From a virus: DNA of 64,000 bases. A program made the translations under genes and the position numbers. Below the pieces are notes generated by a model, which saw nothing but the letters and a program-made list of their open reading frames with translations, was not told the origin of the DNA and ran no database searches. The stretch lies in the IMG/VR virus record IMGVR_UViG_3300009009_000002, positions 88,621 through 152,620 of that record; one strand, given 5' to 3'. The stretch's first letter is position 1. Every line of letters starts with the position of its first letter. Of this stretch, positions 57,147 through 64,000 are shown piece by piece.

Positions 57147-58292
57147 TTAATTTTCTTCTTTTTTTCTGTTTAATGCTTTATATACGCCATATCCACCCAG
57201 ACCTACTGGGGCACCATAAACAGCTCCAGTTTCACCTAAACCTTTTGCTATTTGTTTTAAAGATTCTTTTCTTACATCTTTAGCGAAAACATTCTTTCTA
57301 GCATCTGTCATTCCCCAGTTTTTAGCTCCTGCTTCAATTTCAGATTTTGAATTTTTTAATCTTTTTACACCTTCTCTTAAGTTAGTAGCTTTAGCGCCTC
57401 TACCGGCAAATTGTCCAGCTCTTGAGTTAACAGCTTTCTCAACATTCTTTGTTACGAAATTTTTTATAGCTTCAAATTTCGCTTCTTTGTACATCTCTTC
57501 TGCGTAATAATAAGCTGCTTTTTCTTCATTCTCTCTTTTCTTTAGAAGTTTACTAGCTCCATAAGCGCCTAAACCAATAGGAGCTCCATAGACAGCGCCA
57601 GTTTCACCTACTCCTTTTGCTAAATCTTTCCAAGCTTCTTTTTCTTTTAAGCCAAATAATTTTAATTCTTCAATTCCATCTCTTATATTTTTAGCTTTAG
57701 CTCCTCTTTCAATAAATCTTCCAGCCTTTGAATTTTTAACTTTGCCAGCACCCTCTATTGCTAATTGTGATGCTCTACCACCAAGTTCTCTTGCTTTACC
57801 AGCGCCTCCTGCAATAAGATCTTTCATAGCTTCAAATTTTGCCACTTTATACATCTCTTCATACATTTCGTAAGCTGCTTTTTCTTCATCTTTTCTTTTC
57901 TTCAAAAGCTTATTAGCCCCATAAGCACCTAAACCAATAGGAGCCCCATAGACTAATCCAGTTTCACCTACTCCTTTTGCCAAATCTTTCCAAGCTTCTT
58001 TTTCTTTTAAGCCAAATAATTTTAATTCTTCAATTCCATCTCTTATATTTTGGGCTTTAGCTCCTCTTTCAATAAATCTTCCGGCTTTTGAATTTTTAAC
58101 TTTGCCAGCACCCTCTATTGCTAATTGTGATGCTCTACCACCAAGTTCTCTTGCTTTGCCAGCACCCTCTATTGCTAATTGTGATGCTCTACCACCAAGT
58201 TCTCTTGCTTTGCCAGCACCTCCTGCAATAAGATCTTTCATTGCCTCAAATTTTGCTACTTTATACATCTCTTCATACATCTCTTCATACAT
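57147..58292 (-). CDS. Three-module internal-type virion protein
   Basis: ATG 58292 with AGGAGG upstream. The 381-residue protein consists of three tandem modules. Each starts with EEMYKVAKFEA or EEMYKEAKFEA (first Ala13) and ends with a Gly/Ala-rich hydrophobic segment (GAVYGAPIGLGAYGASKLL) plus KKR. Modules 1 and 2 are nearly identical at DNA level. Module 1 also has an internal duplication of GKARELGGRASQLAIEGA. The structure suggests repeated units cut at the peptides and inserting in a membrane. No enzyme motif. Confidence 0.65.
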   Translation of the reverse strand: MYEEMYEEMYKVAKFEAMKDLIAGGAGKARELGGRASQLAIEGAGKARELGGRASQLAIEGAGKVKNSKAGRFIERGAKAQNIRDGIEELKLFGLKEKEAWKDLAKGVGETGLVYGAPIGLGAYGANKLLKKRKDEEKAAYEMYEEMYKVAKFEAMKDLIAGGAGKARELGGRASQLAIEGAGKVKNSKAGRFIERGAKAKNIRDGIEELKLFGLKEKEAWKDLAKGVGETGAVYGAPIGLGAYGASKLLKKRENEEKAAYYYAEEMYKEAKFEAIKNFVTKNVEKAVNSRAGQFAGRGAKATNLREGVKRLKNSKSEIEAGAKNWGMTDARKNVFAKDVRKESLKQIAKGLGETGAVYGAPVGLGGYGVYKALNRKKEEN

Positions 58293-58308
58293 AACATTTG
58301 CCTCCTTA

Positions 58309-58983
58309 TTATTTTGAATTTACCATATCATTTAAAATCTTTTGTCTATAAGCTGCTGCAGCATAATTCGCAGCATCTGACATTTTTTTGTCACTTAATG
58401 ATTTTACATAATCAGTTGGTGACATATTTTCTCTTATTAAATTTTTCATCTTACTTCCAGGTAATCTTTCAACATCTTCCCAAGTCTCATCTCTCATTGG
58501 ACCGTGAATACCTTTTCTATGTTTTTCATCCATTAAAAGCTTACCTATACCTCCAACTCCAGCCCCTAATAAAGCTCCGATACCTACTGCTCCTGGTTTT
58601 ACTCCTTTTGCAAAGTTTTTCAATGCTTCTCCTCTAGCTCCAGCATTTTGAAGAACAGCTTTTGCCCCTTGTAAATTAGAAAGTATAGCTCCTCCTATAG
58701 CAGATCCAGCTATAGCTCCAGCCAAAGCTTTTCCGCCATGAGGATGTTTTGTTTTATATCTTTCATCGTTGAAGGCTTCATCTTCTACATATTGATTAAA
58801 GAGTGGATGCCCCTCAACATAGTCTCTAACGTCTTTTTCAAAGTAACTTCTCATTTCAGGGGTTCCTGCTTCGCCATAACCAACAAATCCATCCATTAAT
58901 TCATTTAATTTATTGCCCTTATATTCCGGTGTTACTTCTGCTAACTTGTAGATAGCGTCTTTATACATTGCTACTTTGTTCAT
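58309..58983 (-). CDS. Internal-type virion protein with N-terminal targeting-like peptide
   Basis: The N-terminus MNKVAMYKDAIYKLA has Ala15 at the motif end. The 224-residue protein then has a helical part (GKNLNELMDGF-like, DVRDYVEGHPLFNQYVEDEA), a Gly/Ala hairpin (ALAGAIAGSAIGGAILSNL), a second one (GAVGIGALLGAGVGGIGKLL) and a charged C-terminus. AGGAGGG-like site before the start. Same operon as the other modular proteins. Confidence 0.65.
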   Translation of the reverse strand: MNKVAMYKDAIYKLAEVTPEYKGNKLNELMDGFVGYGEAGTPEMRSYFEKDVRDYVEGHPLFNQYVEDEAFNDERYKTKHPHGGKALAGAIAGSAIGGAILSNLQGAKAVLQNAGARGEALKNFAKGVKPGAVGIGALLGAGVGGIGKLLMDEKHRKGIHGPMRDETWEDVERLPGSKMKNLIRENMSPTDYVKSLSDKKMSDAANYAAAAYRQKILNDMVNSK

Positions 58984-58994
58984 CTTTACCCTCC

Positions 58995-59915
58995 TTAATA
59001 TTGATTTTGATTTTGGTTTTGATTATTGCCACTCATGATACTTCCACCCGCATAACCTAAACCAAGCCCACCTAGTCCAACCTTTGTTCTAGTTAGCCAT
59101 GGTTTTTTTGTTACATTTTGAACTAATCCTGAATCCTCAGGCTTTATAGTGCTTGCAATATTAATTTTTTTAATTTGATCAATTTGATTAACTTTAGCTC
59201 TCGGCATAACTTTACTCGCAACATTTTTAGCTCCAGTCGCAATATTTTTACCCCACCTTGTAAAGGTAGGAAGTTGTCTTGCAGCAAATCCTGCAACAGC
59301 TCCCGCAACCGCCTCTTTATATATTGCCTCTTTGTAAAATTCACACAAGTATTCACTTGCTTCTTTGTTGTTCAATATCTGTGGTGCTACTTTTTTAGTT
59401 TTATGCGGAATATTTTTATTTTCTAATATATCAGCTAACATTGCTCTTGTCTTGTAATCCATTTTATCGCTATATTCTTTAGATATTCTGTTTTGTTTTG
59501 CCTCATATTCCTTTGCCTTTGACTCATATCTCTTACCTTTTTTATAAGCTCCAGCTCCAGCTAAACCAGTTAAACCTAAAGCAACTGCATATGGTGTATT
59601 GGGATTTGATGGCTTATAAGAACCGGAACCAGTAAAACCTAGTGCAGATTTTAATCCTTGATAACCACCGCTAAATCCACCCTTGAGAGCGCCTTTAGCT
59701 GCTCCAGCTGTAGCTCCAGCCTCCATAGATCTAGCAACATTTTGAACAGGTCTTGATCTGTAAAATGTTGTAAACCCTTCTTTTATACCTGAGCCGATTG
59801 ATGATAGTTTATCTTTAACTCCTTTACCCATTTGCAATATTTTACTTTTAATATTTGCCTCTTTATATATTGCCTCTTTATACATTGCAACTTTCTCCAT
59901 TGCTATTTTATCCAT
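58995..59915 (-). CDS. Two-module internal-type virion protein
   Basis: The N-terminus has two overlapping motif copies (AMYKEAIYKEA, Ala15 and Ala20). A second pair (EFYKEAIYKEA, about residue 200) introduces the second module. Gly/Ala-rich hydrophobic segments (LGLTGLAGAGAYKKG, GLGGLGLGYAGGSIMSG) occur in both, along with basic helices (SKAKEYEAKQNRISKEYS). Ends with NQNQ repeats. 306 residues. Likely cut into two after assembly. Confidence 0.65.
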   Translation of the reverse strand: MDKIAMEKVAMYKEAIYKEANIKSKILQMGKGVKDKLSSIGSGIKEGFTTFYRSRPVQNVARSMEAGATAGAAKGALKGGFSGGYQGLKSALGFTGSGSYKPSNPNTPYAVALGLTGLAGAGAYKKGKRYESKAKEYEAKQNRISKEYSDKMDYKTRAMLADILENKNIPHKTKKVAPQILNNKEASEYLCEFYKEAIYKEAVAGAVAGFAARQLPTFTRWGKNIATGAKNVASKVMPRAKVNQIDQIKKINIASTIKPEDSGLVQNVTKKPWLTRTKVGLGGLGLGYAGGSIMSGNNQNQNQNQY

Positions 59916-59948
59916 TTTTTTTAAATCCCCCTTTATATAAAATATTTC

Positions 59949-61316
59949 TTAGATTTTTTTGTTAGCTTTATCTTTTACACCTTCGTGGCTTTCATTGATA
60001 TTGTTCAATGAGTCTATATTTTTACTTGCATCTCCGACACTCTTTCTTAATTTATTAAATTTATATCCGTACTTAACTGTCTTATTAAACATTGCAGCTT
60101 CTTTTTTTATATCATCTTTCTTTAAAAGGTTTTTCCCTATTCCATATGCAGCTCCAAGTCCTGCGCCTATCACCACATATTTTCCAGTTTTCTTCGACAC
60201 ACGTTTTAATTTTTCGAGCTTTTTCGCGTGTTTTAAGTTATCTCTATTTTTTAATATATCATAAATAGCTATAGGAATGCCAGTACCAGCTCCAATTAAT
60301 AATCCATTTTCTATATAAGGATTTATTCCTTTTTCTTTTGCAAGTTCATATAGACTGTTTTTGTCATTTTTCTCTCTTTTTTTTAAGAAGAAAGCTTTTT
60401 TCTCTAATTGCGAATTTAACTCTAAAAGTCTTTTATCATAATAATCTTTATCAACCAAATATTCTTCTCGATTATTATTAATAAGATCTTCTATACCTTT
60501 TTTCTCATATCTTTTAAACCAAGGAGTTTGACTTATAACTCCTAATGCCATAAAAGGTGTTGTCATAATACCTAATCCTGTTCCAATGGTTGCCACTGTT
60601 TGCTTTCCCATTTCTTTATATAATTGATTGTTAAATTTTTCAGCTCTACCAATTAGCTGCTTTGATCTGTTTATTCTAGATTCAGCTAATGCTTGATATG
60701 ACCGCCTAACAGGATTTAAAGCTTCGCCCCAAGCATTATTGTCTAAAAAATTAGGCTTTACTCTTCTTGCTTGATCTAAAAGATAATTAGCTTCATCTAT
60801 TGGTTTTTGAGAAGATTCTAATACTTTCATCTGTAGAGCTTGATATTTATCAATATTTCTACCCTTCATAATATCAGCATAAGACTTAAAAGGTTTTGTT
60901 ATTTTTTTTACAATATTAAGTTTGGCAGTTTTATTTATCTCACTTTTTTTACCCTTATTTTTTAATTCATTATATTGCTTTATACCTTTTACTAGCCCAG
61001 GTATAGCTACTGTACCTATTCCTATTCCGGCACCTAAACCAATTCCTCCCAAGAATTGACTTGCAGCAAGTCTACGTGCTAATCTTTCATAACTTTTAGC
61101 AAGCTCTGGTTCAAATGATTTTATTGCATCAGAAGGTTTAACTTTTTTATATATATTTTGTGCCATTAAAGTGCCTGGCACAACTCCTAAACCTCCACCA
61201 ATAGCCATATGTTTTAAGGTCTTCAAGTTTCTTAATTTATGACTCGGATCATATTCTTCTGTTTTTATATTTGCTATCTTTATTATATACTCTCTATACG
61301 TTGTCACTTTATCCAT
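59949..61316 (-). CDS. Multi-module internal-type virion protein with several Gly-rich hairpins
   Basis: The N-terminus MDKVTTYREYIIKIA has Ala15. Internal copies EINKTAK, QLEKKAF and IKKEAAM divide the 455 residues. Each segment has a Gly-rich hydrophobic stretch: IGGGLGVVPGTLMAQ, GGIGLGAGIGIGTVAIPGLV, TIGTGLGIMTTPFMALGVI, GAGTGIPIAIYDIL, IGAGLGAAYGIGKNLL. That is five potential membrane hairpins, the largest number in the window. This fits pore-forming ejection proteins but is not proof. Confidence 0.65.
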   Translation of the reverse strand: MDKVTTYREYIIKIANIKTEEYDPSHKLRNLKTLKHMAIGGGLGVVPGTLMAQNIYKKVKPSDAIKSFEPELAKSYERLARRLAASQFLGGIGLGAGIGIGTVAIPGLVKGIKQYNELKNKGKKSEINKTAKLNIVKKITKPFKSYADIMKGRNIDKYQALQMKVLESSQKPIDEANYLLDQARRVKPNFLDNNAWGEALNPVRRSYQALAESRINRSKQLIGRAEKFNNQLYKEMGKQTVATIGTGLGIMTTPFMALGVISQTPWFKRYEKKGIEDLINNNREEYLVDKDYYDKRLLELNSQLEKKAFFLKKREKNDKNSLYELAKEKGINPYIENGLLIGAGTGIPIAIYDILKNRDNLKHAKKLEKLKRVSKKTGKYVVIGAGLGAAYGIGKNLLKKDDIKKEAAMFNKTVKYGYKFNKLRKSVGDASKNIDSLNNINESHEGVKDKANKKI

Positions 61317-61356
61317 AAAAGCACTCCTTTATCATAGGATTCCTGATGAACCATAT

Positions 61357-63759
61357 TTACTCTCTTTTTAATCTATTATTTATTGTATCCTCTATCATTT
61401 TTTGAGTTTTAAGACCTGTCTTATATTGTGTATCAGAAGATAATCCACTTAAAACTCCTCCTCCTAACATTGAGCCTGCTGTAGTTAGAGCGGTAAATGC
61501 TCTTAACCCGCCTTCATCAACTGGCTTACCTTTGTAAAATTTATCTTTTATTTTTTTCCCTTGAGATTTCAAATTGTCCATGCCGGTTGAAATTTTATTT
61601 GTTTTATGAGCTATACCCTCTAAATCTTTTAAATCCTCAGTATTAATTTTTTCTGCATTTTTAAATTTATTTGTAATTTTAGATCTTAAATTTTTAGTTG
61701 TTTGAACTAAGTCATCAGTTTCTCTTAAAACCTCTTGGCCTTTATCTTTATATTTTGAGAAAGGCCCTAATGATTTAGTGTATCTATAAAGAGCTTTTGG
61801 ATTAAATGCATCTAAGGCTCCCCTTGTCATAATACTAAATTCTTTTGATAAAGATGGATTTTTCTTTTTTAATGCTAAAGCAGTAGCACCTGTTAATGCT
61901 GCAGGGAGAAGAACACCTGCAGTTGCTCCGCTTATAACCCCGCCAATATTGCCTATCCGCCTATGTCTATTATGATCCTCTTTGTCTTTTAATGCTTTTT
62001 TAAAAGTCATAACGCCTGTGGGATCAATTCCTGCAGCAAAATCATGTAAATAAGATTTTGCTTTTGATTCCGCCATCTTTACTATCTCTTCTTTGTATCT
62101 CGCTATTTTATTCATACCATATTCCTCCATTGCCTCTTTATCTTCTATATCTTCTATATTTTTATCTTTTTTTATTGCTTTATTTAAAAGCATAGTACCG
62201 CCTGATGCCAGGGCAACTCCACTACCAAATCTTCCTGGGTATTTTTTTATATATCCTGGAAGATTTTTGCCTACATATTTCATTTTATCTATTAGTTTAG
62301 CGTCACTTCCTTTTATGGCTTCAATAGGTATATCATGATTTGTTTTTGCTCCAAGCATATGTTTTACTAAAAATTCGCCAATTCTATTTATAGGCTTTGC
62401 CATATGTTCATCAGGTAAGGCTTTATTCCATTGATCATAAGGTAGATTTATTTTTACAAGCTTACCACCTTTTTGCATTTTAACGAAAAGATTATCTATT
62501 ATATACTTACTTTTTTCATTTGCTATATTTGCAAACTGTCTTGCAATACTTTTTCTTTTAGTAAAGTGTACATTACCCTTACTGGTATCCTTGAATATCT
62601 TTGATGCACCTGAATTATTAGATGCTCTTGCAAGAGCATCGGAGGCTCCTCCAGTACTACCCTTTGATGCTCTTAGCCCGCCACTTTTTATTCCATCCCA
62701 ATTTTTTAAAGTAGTTCCATGATAAACTCTCTGTTGGCCTAACAATCTTTTTTTAGATGCTGATAATAAACCAATTCCACCTGCACCTGCAACTAATCTT
62801 GTAGACGTTGAAGTTTCCTTCTCTTCTGCCATCTTTATTATCTCTTCTTTATACATTGCCTCTTTATCTTCTATGTTTTTATCTACATGCCACCCTGCAA
62901 ATGATGGCTTTACTAACACTTTATTTTTAGATAAGTCTAATGCCTTTACCTTTGCAACTAACCCTTTATACTTATCAGGATTTTTTAACATATCCTCTTT
63001 TTCTTTGTGATTAAAGCCTGTTCCAACTTTTCCTACAGCCTTTCCATCTGGTGTCCATGAATATGTAAATCCTCCCGCCATAGACTTTCTTCCTGCCTTT
63101 ACTCCCTCTTCTTTAAATATATCTTTTATGTAAACGTCGTAATCGTCTATAATCTTAGCTTTTATAAATGGTTTATTAGTTAAGTGTAAGTCGTGTACTA
63201 CTAATCCTTCTTTTGTTTGAGGATGACTTTTACTTAGTATTTTATTTAATAGTGACTCTTTTTCTTTTTCACTATATGCAATGTCAGGTAATATATAGTT
63301 TGGATTTTTCTTTACTATATCTTCTAATATTTTTCTTTTAACGGAAAATGGAGCGCGTCTTAAATCTTCTCCATCATACTCATCTACATCTATTAGAGCT
63401 GTCCTAGTTTTAATGTCTAATTTTTTTTGTAAATCTAATGACTTTTGAGTTTTGCTATTTAAAAGCGCAGTTACAACATCAGGGTGAACAGCTTTGCCTT
63501 TTTTATCAGTGGCAAAAGTTTCACCCCTTACTATAGCATTACAGTCACATATAGGTTTTTGAACATGTAAAAGTTTAGGGGTATAATCTATCGGCTCACC
63601 TGTTCTTTTAGAAATCCTATGAGAGAAGTGTTTTGGCACTTCCCCTGGATTCATATTGATAATTGTATGAGCACCATCTATTTTAGCAGTCCACGCTTCA
63701 GCTAAAGATGGATTTAATTTTTTAATGTCTTGCTTTTTATAAACTGGTTTAGTTGGCAT
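61357..63759 (-). CDS. Polyprotein: ATP-dependent DNA ligase + ADP-ribosyltransferase-like domain + membrane/coiled-coil module
   Basis: Residues 1-295 match nucleotidyltransferase-type DNA ligases: AKIDGAH (Lys26 as AMP acceptor), IVRGETF (78-82), LIDVDEYDGEDLRRAPF (122-137), KEGLVVHD (183-190), IKAKIIDDYDVYI (199-211). An OB-fold-like end (GKVGTGF, 243-249) follows. Then AMYKEEIIKMA (301-311). Residues 345-500 look like an ADP-ribosyltransferase or KptA-type fold: YHGTTLKNWDGIKSGGL, GNVHFTKRKSIARQFAN, RIGEFLV. A second pair, YKEEIVKMA (555-563), precedes a Gly/Ala hairpin and a coiled coil. Both junctions carry the recurrent peptide. The ligase call is strong and the transferase call moderate. 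Confidence 0.8.
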   Translation of the reverse strand: MPTKPVYKKQDIKKLNPSLAEAWTAKIDGAHTIINMNPGEVPKHFSHRISKRTGEPIDYTPKLLHVQKPICDCNAIVRGETFATDKKGKAVHPDVVTALLNSKTQKSLDLQKKLDIKTRTALIDVDEYDGEDLRRAPFSVKRKILEDIVKKNPNYILPDIAYSEKEKESLLNKILSKSHPQTKEGLVVHDLHLTNKPFIKAKIIDDYDVYIKDIFKEEGVKAGRKSMAGGFTYSWTPDGKAVGKVGTGFNHKEKEDMLKNPDKYKGLVAKVKALDLSKNKVLVKPSFAGWHVDKNIEDKEAMYKEEIIKMAEEKETSTSTRLVAGAGGIGLLSASKKRLLGQQRVYHGTTLKNWDGIKSGGLRASKGSTGGASDALARASNNSGASKIFKDTSKGNVHFTKRKSIARQFANIANEKSKYIIDNLFVKMQKGGKLVKINLPYDQWNKALPDEHMAKPINRIGEFLVKHMLGAKTNHDIPIEAIKGSDAKLIDKMKYVGKNLPGYIKKYPGRFGSGVALASGGTMLLNKAIKKDKNIEDIEDKEAMEEYGMNKIARYKEEIVKMAESKAKSYLHDFAAGIDPTGVMTFKKALKDKEDHNRHRRIGNIGGVISGATAGVLLPAALTGATALALKKKNPSLSKEFSIMTRGALDAFNPKALYRYTKSLGPFSKYKDKGQEVLRETDDLVQTTKNLRSKITNKFKNAEKINTEDLKDLEGIAHKTNKISTGMDNLKSQGKKIKDKFYKGKPVDEGGLRAFTALTTAGSMLGGGVLSGLSSDTQYKTGLKTQKMIEDTINNRLKRE

Positions 63760-63769
63760 AGTTAATCAC

Positions 63770-64000
63770 CTATCTATTTTCTCTATATTCATTACTTCTT
63801 CTTAAATTATCTTCAAGATTTTTTCTGCTTTCCTCTTTTTCTTTTTTTCTTCTGTATGTCTTTAAGAGACTATTATAAATGCCTCCTGCCACTACAGGTG
63901 CTCCCGCCCCCATAACAGCACCAGCAATGCCACCTTTTAGTTTTGGTTTTAAATATTTTGCACCCAAGAATCCTCCTGCTGTGCTACTTGCACCCATTGT
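63770..64000 (-). CDS. C-terminal part of a Gly-rich membrane-hairpin protein
   Basis: The frame is open to the right window edge, so the start is unknown; the Met at 63997 may be internal. The visible 75 residues have a Gly-rich hydrophobic hairpin (GGIAGAVMGAGAPVVAGGIY) and a basic/charged end (RRKKEKEESRKNLEDNLRRS). It matches the module style of the downstream operon genes. Confidence 0.55.
   Translation of the reverse strand, partial: TMGASSTAGGFLGAKYLKPKLKGGIAGAVMGAGAPVVAGGIYNSLLKTYRRKKEKEESRKNLEDNLRRSNEYRENR

Noticed and set aside
1-64000. tRNA genes
   Set aside because: No cloverleaf with a GTTCGAATC-like T loop was noticed on either strand; the structured RNA at 2652 has no such loop.
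1-64000. Insertion sequences, integrase or attachment sites
   Set aside because: No transposase- or recombinase-like protein and no terminal repeats were seen. The inverted repeats found are terminators, operators or leaders.

Overview
The window is about 28-30% GC. It has strong AGGAGG/GGTGAT ribosome-binding sites, short intergenic gaps, and surface proteins with LPXTG and SLH features. That points to a large tailed phage or plasmid-like prophage of a low-GC Firmicute, most likely a clostridial relative. I recognise a portal protein, a large terminase subunit with a zinc ribbon, tail-fibre proteins, several cell-wall hydrolases and a phage-encoded multisubunit-type RNA polymerase. I did not find a major capsid protein, prohead protease, tail tube, DNA polymerase or tRNA, so the window is only part of the genome.

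Layout. 1-3.1 kb: the end of a DinG-like helicase, a papain-like protease, a coiled-coil protein followed by a structured RNA, and an AbrB-like regulator. 3.1-19.1 kb (+): virion module with candidate internal or scaffold proteins, a WYL-like protein, the portal, and a 2276-residue RNA polymerase in which beta and beta-prime are one chain. 19.1-20.9 kb (+): small regulatory and membrane genes. 20.9-23.3 kb (-): terminase and two small genes. 23.4-26.0 kb: unknown genes. 26.3-28.5 kb (-): a WYL/SNF2-helicase protein. 28.5-32.1 kb (+): small membrane proteins, a 3D-domain protein and an LPXTG protein. 32.2-42.7 kb (-): tail-fibre operon with a 2133-residue fibre. 42.8-55.2 kb (+): about 30 small genes (membrane peptides, XRE-type regulators, an SLH protein, an SH3-NlpC/P60 hydrolase) with structured leader RNAs. 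55.4-64 kb (-): a LuxR-type HTH, an amidotransferase-like/NlpC fusion, and five or six modular internal-type proteins, one containing a DNA ligase and an ADP-ribosyltransferase-like domain.

Two genome-wide signals stand out. First, a peptide of the form hydrophobic-x-K-x-A, typically MYKEA, IYKEA, YIEKLA or LEKKAS, recurs in at least 14 proteins. In eight of them its alanine falls at residue 12-15, and elsewhere it sits between domains. I infer a capsid-targeting peptide and/or prohead-protease site that organises polyproteins packaged in the head. Their cargo would include DNA ligase, ADP-ribosyltransferase, WYL and helicase modules plus Gly-rich membrane hairpins. Second, a 17-nt element (TAGYATAAGRWATAAAA) occurs 12 times on the + strand, usually just after a terminator and just before the ribosome-binding site of a small gene. 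It is a candidate dedicated promoter, possibly read by the fused RNA polymerase.

Two further RNA-level observations are independent of these. A pair of leader RNAs at 53.8 and 54.8 kb share a loop sequence and have stems with compensatory changes. A multi-branched RNA lies at 2.65-2.77 kb. No gene-free stretch exceeds about 230 bases.
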